This document shows positions 52,562 to 62,800 of a stretch of DNA of 64,000 nt, piece by piece (the first letter of the stretch is position 1; every line of letters begins with the position of its first letter). The stretch is from Adiantum capillus-veneris (taxonomy: Eukaryota > Streptophyta > Polypodiopsida > Polypodiales > Pteridaceae). The translations under genes and the position numbers were made by a program. The notes below the pieces were generated by a model, which ran no database searches, was not told the DNA's origin, and saw only the letters and a program-made list of their open reading frames with translations. Location: assembly GCA_014529385.2 (NCBI GenBank), contig CM043953.1, positions 108,692,549 to 108,756,548 of the forward strand, read 5' to 3'.

Positions 52562-52624
52562 GCGGTAGAGCAAGGTCATCTCTCTCTTTCTTAAGGGATT
52601 GACGACTCTTGGCAGACTGCAGAA

Positions 52625-53589
52625 ATGAAAGGACGTGAGATAGAGTTCTCTATCCTTCAGCAGCAGGTGACAGAGTTGCAAAAAACTCTCTCTTCCAAAA
52701 GTCCAAAAGATTCTCCTACTCTTGAGAAAGGGAAGGAGAAAGTGCCGATGGGGTCGGGAGCAATCCCACAGAATCCAAAGACGCAAGAACCAAAGAAAGA
52801 TCCTTTAATTGGAACCTCCCGCATGCACGAGAGACAAAGGAAACCTCCAGAACGACATGTGCGGTTTAATCCAAAGGTACAAGATCAGGATCCTCCTGAT
52901 TCTCCTTAGTTTTCTTTCATGAAGGATTTGGATGACAGAGTCGCTCCAGAAGACATGTTTCTTGATGATCCATCGCAGCAGGAAGTGCATTCAAGGGAAA
53001 GGACTCCTGTTCACAAGGAGTCTAAGCATAGAAAGAAGGAGCACCATAAGAGGAAGCACCACAAGCAGAAAACATTCAAGTCAGGTGACAAAGATGTAAA
53101 ATTCGACAACTACAATGGACGGCGTGATAATGACAAAGCTTTGGCTTTCATCCGCCAATTTGAAGTTGCATTTGCAGAAGGCAACTTTAAAGAAAGATCC
53201 AAGCTTCGCCATGTTAGTATGTACCTGAAAGGCACCGCTAGCAAATGGTGGTTAACCCTAATCCTAGAAAAACGCAAACTCCAAGATTAGACTACTTTCA
53301 AGGAGTTCTACGCACAGTTCCTTCCTCCAGACTATGAGGAAGAAGTAAAGAAAGAATGGGATTGACTCTCACAGTTAGAGAACGAAACTGTTCCACGCAT
53401 GTGAATAGGTTTTGGGACGTTCTCTTGGAAGTCACCCCGTTCAAAAAGATTGAAGATTCGGAGAAGATGCGCAAGTTTGAAGCAAAATTGCATGAAGCCT
53501 GCCAAAAGGCTATGAAGCTTTACCCTCGAGGTAACTTGCAAATACTTATGGAATCAGCTCGCATAGCTGATGGAATACATGACAAGGGT
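52625..53589 (+). pseudogene. E gag, interrupted
   Basis: It has a charged start (MKGREIEFSILQQQVTELQK), a Lys/His-rich block near 53.0 kb and the core FDNYNGRRDNDKALAFIRQF, KLRHVSMYLKGTASKWWLTL and ILMESARIADGIHDKGTP, ending at a target duplication (53590-53594). A B-family element follows. Gag resumes at 55138. Confidence 0.75.
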
Positions 53590-53594
53590 ACTCC

Positions 53595-55132
53595 TGTCAT
53601 CTTTGTTCATCTACATTGCATGCACAGTCTTTGAGGAAGACAAGATTTTTTCCAATCACTTTACATGGAATAGGTATGTTCATGGTTTTGTGTTGGAAAT
53701 GGTTTCATGAATTTTCAGCCATGGAGATTCTTGAAGAAGAAAGAAGCATGACTCTCGACGCAGTTGAAGCATCGAAGGAAACTCGGAAGACTTTGTGTCG
53801 CTTTCGGCGCGGCCCAAAGAAGCAAGCGTTGCAGACCTTTATGAAGTTCAAGTACCGCACGACCCACACATCAGAGTGGACCGACGAAGAGTCCCTTCCA
53901 AGATTCCGGATGCTATTGGCGATCTCCCTCGACGCCCTACAGTTCGGTACCAGTAGCTCACTTTGAAAAGGAGGGGATGTCACGTGACACATCCAACCCT
54001 ATGTGTCCGTGGACAAGCTACAGCACGACAAGGGTTCAGTCAGTCCAATCAGTCTAGATTTAGAAGTGTTCTGGCACTTTTGTGAGTCTGTTCGCAGACT
54101 GTGCATGTCCAGACACTTGGTATAGATGCATATCCTCTGGTTGCACACAGCATGATCATAAGCATTCCCATCAGAATCCTTTAGGGAAATTTTCCAGTGC
54201 ATTTAGCCTATTTTCCCTATTTTTGACATTTTTCACTTATTATTTTTTAATGACTTTTGTTGGAAAGTAGGTAGAGCGAGCAAATTGAGTAAGTTTGTAT
54301 ATAAGCAAACCTAAACTAGCACTAATTGGCAGAAGAGGCAGCAGGAGCCCAAGCTCAACAGGCAACTTCTCAGCAAGAACCTTGGTGGATGTTCCTCCTC
54401 CAAGCAAGAAGATCCACTTCCCTAGCGTTTTCATCAGAAGACCCATCACCAAACAGTCCCAGTCAGCTAGAGTTTTCTGCAGGCTTCATCGCCAAGGAAC
54501 TCCTCAACCTAGCGTTTTTGCTCCAGTCACATCATCGCCAAGCATCCCCAGCCTTAGCGTTTTTAGCATGTCAAAATCGCCCTCAACCATGGCGATTTTC
54601 AGCAGGTAAAGATAATCAGTTTTCAGCCCTAAGAACCATCAGATCTAAGCCCCAAGTAGCAGAAGATTTTCAGCCATAAAGACCAGCAAAATCAGCGTTT
54701 TCCACAGCGTTTTCAGCAGTAGCAGATTTCTGCCAGCAGCATTTTTGGACAACAGTTCATAAGCGTCAAATTTCAGCCCTTAGGTCGGTCTCGCCATCCC
54801 CGTCATCGACACCGACATAGCCTAGACTTGCATTAGTCACATGCATTCAGTTTGTACCAGTTTGTGCAATCAATAGTAGACCACTCTCTCCGACGAGAGT
54901 GGGGCCTTCGGAGGAGGGTTTTTACGTCTCTGGTGTCGTATTTCTCTTCTCTCTCTATCTCTCAGTCTCATACACTTTCACGCACAGTGTCCATTCACTT
55001 TGTTTATGATAATAGCATTCTCTCATTAAAGACGGAAGGCTCTCCCTTCCATAAGAACAAAAGGAACCTTGAGCACAGTTCGGAGCACTTATCTTGAGCA
55101 AAGTTCAAACATTCTTTCCGCTACACCTAACA
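53595..55132 (+). mobile_element. B-family element with one LTR, inserted in E gag
   Basis: The perfect duplication actcc (53590-53594 and 55133-55137) brackets it. It holds the end of the unknown B-family ORF (TLHGIGMFMVLCWKWFHEFS ... RFRRGPKKQALQTFMKFKYR), a polypurine run (gaaaaggagggga) and one LTR (53978-55132). It is a shortened derivative, broken, with no gag or polymerase. Confidence 0.85.
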
Positions 55133-55137
55133 ACTCC

Positions 55138-55480
55138 CAGGAAGATGGAGCAAAGCACCTATCATGCCAAGCAGAAGGCTCTCCATGAACAGCCTACCTC
55201 TACTTTTTCTTCTCAAAAGAAGAAGAGAACCGCCTCCGATGCAGAAGCAAAGCCAAATCAGCCCAAGAAAGGAAAATATCTCTCTTGCTGAATTGAGAAC
55301 CTACATGAGCAAAGGAAGATGCTTCAAGTGTGGACAAATTGGACGTATAAAGGGTGATTGCCCTACCAAAACCTCGCAACCACTTTCTTCCAATGCAGTG
55401 TCATATGTACAGGGGATACAACCAAGGATGGCAAAGAAAGAGCTCTTCTCAAAGCATGGGATAGCATCAACAACCAACGG
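55138..55480 (+). pseudogene. E gag end with knuckle-like motif
   Basis: After the inserted element, gag resumes with a Lys/Pro-rich linker and the knuckle-like segment GRCFKCGQIGRIKGDCPTK (about 55315-55371), which normally binds element RNA. It overlaps the start of the protease region. Confidence 0.65.
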
Positions 55481-55880
55481 GCTCTTATTCTGTTTGATCC
55501 TGGGAGTACAGAAAATTTCATATCTACAAAGCTAGCTAATGACCTGAATTTACAGCCCAACCGTTTTGGAGTTTCTATTCAAGCACAATCTGCTTTCAAA
55601 GGGCAGAACCCGAGTTCTACTCCAATCATAGGGAAGCTGAATTTAAAGGTCGACAACTACAAAGATCAAGAGTCTTTCTTACTAGCTTCACTTGAAGGGT
55701 GTGATGTCATCTTGGGAATGCCTTGGCACTACAAGATGCATCCCATTCCTGACTATGTTCAAAAAACTTTATCCTTTGATCATAAAGGGAAGCAATATCT
55801 TGTACTTGCGGATGCAGGTGATTGGCGTATCCCCATCGCCAATCACATTGCAATCAAGAAAGTAAAGAAAAAGTGTGTTT
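55480..55880 (+). pseudogene. E protease
   Basis: ALILFDPGSTENFISTKLAN is a retropepsin-like active-site region. IIGKLNLKVDNYKDQESFLL and LEGCDVILGMPWHYKMHPIP follow, matching element A's protease block. It would cut Gag-Pol. Confidence 0.78.
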
Positions 55881-55989
55881 TAGCGTACTTAATTTTTGCA
55901 AGAGAGAGAGATATGTCTGCTTCACAACTTTCTTCCTCTTTAGAGCAAAAAAGAATTAAGTTATTAGAAAGTTTTAAAGATTGTTTTGC

Positions 55990-56640
55990 AGATGAACTTC
56001 CAAATGAACTCCCACCTTCTCGACCTGAGGATCATACAATTGATTTGATCCCATGAAGTTCTCCTCCAAATCAGCCCCGTTATCGCGTTAGTTTAATGCA
56101 GCAAGAGGAAATCCTCAAGCAGGTTAACGAACTTTTGGAGAAGGGCTTAATAAGACCTACTACTTCTCCATATTGTTCACCTGTCTTGCTAGTACAGAAA
56201 AAAGATGGCACATTCCGCATGTACATAGACTATAGATCTTTAAACAAAATCACAATCAAGAATCGATTCCCAATCCTTCGGATTGATGACATTCTTGATA
56301 AGTTACAAGGAGCAAGTGTCTTTAGTCGTATAGACTTAAAGAGCGGGTATCATCAAATCCACATAGCTCCTCAGGATGTGCATAAGACTTCATTTAGAAC
56401 AACCTTCGGGTTGTATGAATTCTTAGTGATGCCTTTTGGACTCACTAATGCACTAGCCACATTCAACAGAATGATGGATAGAATCTTTCACTCATATAGA
56501 AAATTTACAAGAGTTTTCTTCGATAACGTCTTAATCTTCTCAAAGACGGAAGAAGAACACTATAAGCATTTCGCATTAGTGTTTTAATAATTACGCAAAC
56601 ACAAATTATTTGCGAATGCTAAGAAGAGTGAGTTCTTTCT
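55990..56640 (+). pseudogene. E reverse transcriptase
   Basis: Motifs are LEKGLIRPTTSPYCSPVLLV, QKKDGTFRMYIDYRSLNKI, SRIDLKSGYHQIHIAPQD, YEFLVMPFGLTNALATFNRM and VFFDNVLIFSK, in the order of Ty3/gypsy RT. It is closely related to A's RT blocks. It is broken with the rest of pol. Confidence 0.85.
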
Positions 56641-57400
56641 AAAAGAAATTTACTACTTGGGCTATATAGTATCTAACAACCAGGTGAGAATGGACCCTGA
56701 TAAGATTCAAGCAGTTATAGAATGGCCTACGCCAACTACAGTACATGACATACGAAGTTTTCTCGGCCTCTGTTCCTATTATCGGCATTTCATTCAAGCC
56801 TTTGCCGCCATAGCGGGTCCTCTCCATGATCTTACAAAGAAGCGGATTCCATTCCATTGGGGACCTGGACAAAAACAAGCTTTTGAAAAGCTTAAGTATC
56901 TACTCAATCACGGACCTGTTCTCACCGTCCCTGATCTTCCCAAACCTTTCAAGGTGTACTATGATGCATCTGGAGATTGTGTAGGAGCAGTTTTGAACCA
57001 AGAGGGTCACGTCATAGCCTACGAAAGTCTGCGCCTTAATGATGCAGAGTTGCATGCTTCCATTTATGAGAAAGAGCTAATGGCAATAATTCATGCTCTT
57101 TGCATTTGGAAACATTATCTGTTGGGAGCTGATTTTATAATCAAAACAGATCATAAGAGTCTTCGCTACTTTCTCACACAGAGAGTTATCAGAAAAGCAG
57201 ATGAGATGGGCCAACTTTCTTCCAATGTTCCATTTTCAAATTTTACACACTTTTCGAACAAAGAATGCGGTTGTAGATGCTCTCTCCAAGCGTCCAAAGA
57301 TCAATGCAATGACAACAATTTATCATGAGGAACTAGAATCTCTCAGTGAGATGTATCCTCAAGATCCAGACTTCGCTACAATGTGGGCAGATCTTCAAGC
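56641..57400 (+). pseudogene. E RT end and RNase H
   Basis: It contains RSFLGLCSYYRHFIQAFAAI, PFKVYYDASGDCVGAVLNQE, HASIYEKELMAIIHALCIWK, DFIIKTDHKSLRYFLTQR and FRTKNAVVDALSKRPK, the standard connection and RNase H signatures. Confidence 0.85.
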
Positions 57401-58490
57401 TGGTCACTCAAGGCCACCTTATTCCATTAGGGATAGTACATTGTATCGTCAACAAGCAATATGCATAGCTCAGCCCTTACGACAGAAGGTGATGGATGAA
57501 GCACATAATTCTCCTTATGCCAGGCATCGGGGAATTGTTGGTACCACTAGTGCCCTGGAAAGATATTTCTTTTGGCCTACACTCCGGGCGGACATTGAAA
57601 AATTATGTACATGAGTGTTTAGTATGCCAAAAAGTTAAATATGACAGACATAAAGTTTATAGCAAGTTCCAGCTACTCCCTGTGCTTAACACGCCATGGG
57701 AAAGTATTGCCATGGATTTTATTACGGATCTTCTTAGATCCAAGAATGGAAATGATGCAATCTGGACTATAGTAGACAGATTCAGTAAGCAAGCACATTT
57801 TCTTCGAGTTAAGAAGACGATCAAAGCTGATCACATGGCTAGAATATTTCTAGCTCAGATTTTTAAACACCATGGATTGCCAAAAACTATTGTCAGTGAT
57901 AGAGATCCTCCCATGACTAGTTTATTTTGGCAAGCATTGTTCGAGAACTTGGGAACTAAGCTTGATTTTTCGTCAGCTTATCATCCTCAAACAGATAGTC
58001 AAAGCGAAATCGCTAATGCCACTCTTTTAGACCTCCTCAAAGTGTTATGTTTCGGAAAGACAATTCGAATAGGAACAGTACTTACAGTTAGTTGAGTTTG
58101 CGTATAATAATACCATACATTCCTCAACTAGTAAAGCTCCCTTCGAAATTATTTATAAGAAACCACTCTTACTTCCTATTATGGTTACCAAAGAAAACAT
58201 CTTTGCCACAGATGAATTTGTGCGCAATATTGATACTGCCTACCAACAAGTAAAGCAAGCGATTCTTCGTACTCAAGAGCAGCAGAAGAGAAAAGCAAAC
58301 AAGCACAGAAGGAAACTCAATCTTGAGAAAGGACAATATGTCCTACTTAAGTTTGACAAAGCTAGATTGGAAAAACAGGTCGGCAAAGGGAAAGTTGTTA
58401 AACTTTCCTATAGATTTTACGGCCCTTTCAAGATTACAGATAAAGTCAACAAAGTGACTTTTAGATTGGATTTGCCTTCTCATTGACGCA
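57400..58490 (+). pseudogene. E integrase
   Basis: The HHCC zinc region (ARHRGIVGTTSALERYFFWP ... CLVCQKVKYDRHK) is near 57.5-57.65 kb. The core (SIAMDFITDLLRSKNGNDAI, TIVSDRDPPMTSLFWQALFE, LDFSSAYHPQTDSQSEIAN) shows the D-D-E triad positions. The C-terminal barrel (VLLKFDKARLEK, SYRFYGPFKITDKVNKVTFR) follows. Confidence 0.83.
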
Positions 58491-58543
58491 TCCATAATGC
58501 TTTTCATGTAAGTCTCCTCCGACCATATGTTGGTCCTCCTCTA

Positions 58544-58735
58544 GTGGCGCCGGTACAAGAAGATCATCGAGAAGTCAAAGAGACTGAGGAAATCCTTCAA
58601 CCTGAACAGATAATACACCACTCTCGGAGACAACTAAAGTCTGGGAGCCTACATCAAAAGTATTTAGTCAAGTTCAAGAATTACGCCCCTTTAGATGCAA
58701 AGTGGATGATGGAGTCCGATCTCAAGGACTAGCCA
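58544..58735 (+). pseudogene. E chromodomain
   Basis: ILQPEQIIHHSRRQLKSGSL and QKYLVKFKNYAPLDAKWMME form a chromodomain-like terminus as in element A. It ends 73 bases before the right LTR, just ahead of the polypurine run. Confidence 0.8.
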
Positions 58736-58807
58736 GACATCTTGCACAGTTATATTAGTTATATTGACGCCCTACAGTTGAGGTCAACTGTTTAGAACCA
58801 AGAGGGA

Positions 58808-61551
58808 TGTAGCAATGTCAGACTTTGTAAAAAAAATAATTAATTTATCTATGAGGAAATAATTTTCTAATTAGTTGTGTGCTGTCACGTGCACATCTAA
58901 CCCTATGTGTACGTAGACAAGCTACTTCATGACATGGGTTCAGTTCAGTTGTGTGTTGTACGTGCACATCTAACCCTATGTGTACATAGACAAGCTACTT
59001 CATGACATGGGTTAAGTTCAGTTAGCTTAGGAAGTGTTCTGGCACTTTTGTGAGTCTGTTCGCAAACCGTGCATGTCCAGACACTTAATGTAGATGCATA
59101 TCCTCTGGTTGCACACAGCATGATCATCAGATTTCAGTCAGAACCCATTAGGAGCAGTTTTACAATGCATAGACCTATTTTAGCCATTTTTCACTTATTA
59201 TTTTTAACCGACTTTTGTTGGAAACTAGGTAAGGCAAATTTAGTAAGCAAGTATATAAGTAAAGCTAGCGCTAGCATAATCTGGCAGAATAGACAGCAGG
59301 AACAACTTGTTCAACACGCACCTTCTCAGCAAGACCCTCCCGGCAACAAGCCTGGTGTTTTTCAGCAGCAAAGCCCAGCGTTTTCAGCCATCACCAAGCC
59401 CTGGCGTTTTTGCATGGCAGATCAGCCTCGGCAGTAGCAGAACACAGCAAGACACCTAGCATTTTTGCAACTGCACAACTTTCAGCCCTAGAGTTTTTGC
59501 ATCGGCATGACAACGTAGCGTTTTGCAAATTCTCCGCAACAAGACCGCAAACAGCCTCAACGTTTTCAGTTTTCAGTACCTAGAGACCGCAGTAGAAGCC
59601 CCGTTCTCGCAGCAGATCCTCGCCGCATGGTCAGATCCATCGAAGTTTGCAGTTTCACCCCGGAAAACGCAGATTTCAGCATATGCATTTTCAGCGCGTC
59701 GTCGTCACATCGTCGCCATCGACATCGTCACCGACATAGAGTCAAAATTCAGCAGATACAAGATTTGCAGATTTCAGCCCTTAGCGTTTTCAGATTTCAG
59801 CCTGTCTCATCGTCGTTCTCATCATCGTCGACATCGTCGGCAAGTCCAAAACATTGTAGAGATTTGTGCAATCAATAGTAGACCGCTCTCGCCATAGAGA
59901 GTGAGGCCTTCGGAGGAGGGTTTGACAGCATTCTGGTGTCGTATTCTTCTCTCTCTATTTCTCAGTCTCAGCACCATCATTCACAATGTCTTTCACTTTG
60001 TTTGTATTCATTTGCACTCTCTCACTAAAGGAAAGGAAGGCTCTCCCTTCTATAACTAAAAGGAACCTTGAGCATAGTTTGGAGCACTCATCTTGAGCAA
60101 AGTTCAACATCCACTTCCGTTGCACCTTACATGTGCACATCAGAATAGATCTAGTAGTTCTAGGGCCTCAGGTGTGCCCAAATTTGGGCCAGAGCACCTC
60201 AGGGAGACCCTAGCAGAAAATACCCTGAAGCCCTAGTGATTGGGAAATTGGGTCTTCAATAAAGGGGTAGATAGTAGCCTCAGATTTCAGGCTCAGAAAA
60301 TTATGCGCGTCAGTGCAAGCACAGGATTGAGATGGGGTCCTTAGAACAGTAACCCTAAGGCCTGAATTATTTTTACGGCCTTAGGATAAGTCAATTAAAA
60401 TATTTTCAATGGTTTGTGCTGGACCAAATGGCCGGACAAGTGCGAACAGGTAATGCCAGAGCAGTGTCGGTACGGCATTGTGCTAGGGAGCAGCTAACAT
60501 TTCACTAGTAGCATTTGTGTGTGCAATTGTGAGTTAATTTGCACATTTTATTAATAGCTTAGAGACTTTTAAAATGTAAAAGTTGAATGGTTTTTAAGTT
60601 TTTAAGCTTGACACACTTACCAATGCAAAATGACTCTCTCTCTCTCTCACTCTCACTCTCACCCTCCCTCATTCTCTAGCGCCCCCTCTTCTTGCTGGCT
60701 ATTTAGGAGCACCCCCTCCCCGTCTTCACAGGTTGGCATTGCACCTATCCCCCAAAAGTGAGCGTGCTCTACGCATCGGAGCTCTCCATTGAAGCTAGAG
60801 AATCAGCCCTTGTGGTGTATGTGGAGTCTTGGAGCTCCCATCACCTAGAACAAGGTTTCTCTTGATCATAAGCAGCTGTGGGGGAAGATTCATCGCGAAA
60901 AAGTAGAAGGAAACTCTTTCTTTTACGCCTAACTGCTGCAAATTCTCTGTTTTCAGCACCCTAATCACCTCTACTAGGGTGAATTTCAGCAAAGCACTCA
61001 TATCTAGTTCTTCTCTACTTACACTACGCATACACAAAGTTTGGTGCGATTTCATCGCGAAAAAGGTCTCTATTTCGGCATTGGAACGTGCTCAGGTAAC
61101 ATTTCCAGGTTATGTGCAGAAAATTACAGCAAGCATGTGTGCGTGCATTTTGCGTGTTTCTCCCTTGTTTTTATTGCAAGAATGATTATGCATAAAGGGA
61201 CATAGTTAGCGGAAGGCAGACTCTCATTTATGAGAGCTTCCGTGGAGTTTTGTGGAAGATAGACTCTCGTTTACGAGAGCTTCTCAAAATCTCGCAGCAG
61301 AGGGAAAATCCTCTCAGTAGTTCTCTCACTCTCTCAGTCAGAAGCAAAAAAGAAAGAATAGAGGACGGGCTTTTGCCCCATTCCTGTGCTTGTAAAGATT
61401 CTCCCTTTTAGTAACAAAGATATTCTCTTTATGGGGGCCAACTTCTGGTCCACAATGAAGTGTCAAGCTTTCTCTCTCTCTCTCTCTCCAATTCTCTTGA
61501 GTATTTGAAGTACAATTGAAATTTAGTTTACGCTTCCGTATTTTTGTGACA
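58808..61551 (+). repeat. E 3' LTR, interrupted by a solo LTR
   Basis: It starts TGTAGCAATGTCAGACTT and ends TTTTTGTGACA. Without the insert (58883-60131 plus its duplication) its length matches the left LTR. Differences from the left LTR are scattered but few, so E is moderately young. Confidence 0.88.
58883..60131 (+). mobile_element. Solo LTR of the B family
   Basis: The TGTCACGTGCACATC start and GTTGCACCTTACA end are flanked by the perfect duplication tgtgc (58878-58882 and 60132-60136). The LTR stands alone, in plus orientation, opposite to B and C. A block of about 75 bases at its start is present twice in tandem (58883-59030). Confidence 0.9.
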
Positions 61552-61556
61552 GTAGT

Positions 61557-61815
61557 CAATACACATGCGCCAAGAGCCATCCTTCTTCTGCACTAGGAGC
61601 ACTGAGGAGCAAAAAGGTGAAGAACTAGGCTGAATCAGCCCCTTCTCGAAAAGCTCCTCAACTTGGCCCATAATCTCTTTCTGTTGAGCCGCACTAACCC
61701 TGTAAGGAGGTCTATTTGGTGGGCTACACCCTAGCACCAAATCTATCGTATGGTCCGCAGGCCTCTCCGACGGCAACTGTGACGGTAATGAATCAAAAAA
61801 ATAGTCATTAAACAC
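61557..61815 (-). pseudogene. A RT N-terminal block
   Basis: The sequence PADHTIDLVLGCSPPNRPPY ... VEELFEKGLIQPSSSPFCSS ... VLLVQKKDGSWRMCIDY is the start of Ty3/gypsy RT. The right-hand duplication of E (61552-61556) closes its 3' side. Confidence 0.85.
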
Positions 61816-62800
61816 TCACAAAAATGCTGACCTTTCTTTATCTAACACAGATAAATTTGACTGACAATTATCTGAAACATCACGTACAAAAATCAAGTAC
61901 GCAGAAAGATTATTTTTAATTACAGAAGTGATAGAGGAAGCAGATATAATAGGGACAGACTCCCCTTTGAGCTTTACATCCAAAACATAAATTTTGCCCC
62001 TATGCTGAAGGGTGATCGTTTTGCCGAAGACATCCAGCACACCACGTACTCTGAACATCCACGGGATTCCCAGTAGTGCATCACACCCTTCCAATGGCAT
62101 GATATAGAACTCTTCAGTGTCCACATACGACTAAATATGTAAATGCAATTTTCCAATAATGGGAGTAACACACTCTGAGTAGCCAGGACATGCCAACCTT
62201 ACCTCCGCCGTGTACCCCAACTCTTCAGCTCTGATGCCCAGCTTCATAGCTAACTCTGGTGAGATAAAGTTTTCTTTGGCACTTGGATCAAAGAAGATGA
62301 GTGTCGTCTGATCTCTGACTTTACTCCAGCACACCACGTACTCTGAACATCCACGCGATTCCCAGTAGTGCATCACACCCTACCAATGGCATGATATAGA
62401 ACTCTTCAATGTCCACATACGACTAAATATGTAAATGCAATTTTCCAATAATGGGAGTAACACACTCTGAGTAGCCAGGACATGCCAACCTTACCTCCGC
62501 CGTGTACCCCAACTCTTCAGCTCTGATGCCCAGCTTCATAGCTAACTCTAGTGAGATAAAGTTTGCTTTGGCACTTGGATCAAAGAAGATGAGTGCCGTC
62601 TGATCTCTGACTTCACTCCATGCTCTACATAACTCGCTGGTATCTTTACTTGGCCTGTCACCCACCATATCCGGCACCAAACCTGTCGTGGGCTTAGGCT
62701 TCTTTCCTTTCTTGTCCTCTTTATCATATGAGTCAGTTGGTCTTTTCCTTTGTGGACAATCTGCAACAAGTGACCAGGTTGCTCGCATATAAAGCATTTA
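61816..62800 (-). pseudogene. A protease region and zinc knuckle
   Basis: It contains a retropepsin-like stretch (TALIFFDPSAKANFIS ... YSECVTPIIGKLHLHI), the downstream LEGCDALLGIPWM block, and upstream the knuckle-like CFICEQPGHL. A 293-bp tandem duplication (62042-62334 and 62335-62620) lies within it. Confidence 0.75.
62042..62620. repeat. 293-bp tandem duplication in A
   Basis: The block starting ccacgtactctgaacatcca recurs 293 bases further on (62335) with a few substitutions and covers the protease segment. The copies are close, so the duplication is younger than the element. Confidence 0.85.

Larger units (their letters stand above)
51060..61551 (+). mobile_element. Element E: chromovirus (Ty3/gypsy) inserted in A
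   Basis: LTRs are 51060-52561 and 58808-61551, the latter interrupted by a solo LTR. The perfect 5-bp duplication gtagt (51055-51059, 61552-61556) marks the insertion. Plus-strand parts in order are gag, protease, RT, RNase H, integrase and chromodomain. A polypurine run (ccaagaggga) precedes the right LTR. It looks complete in layout but is broken, with several breaks plus one insertion in gag. It is a close relative of element A. Confidence 0.9.
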
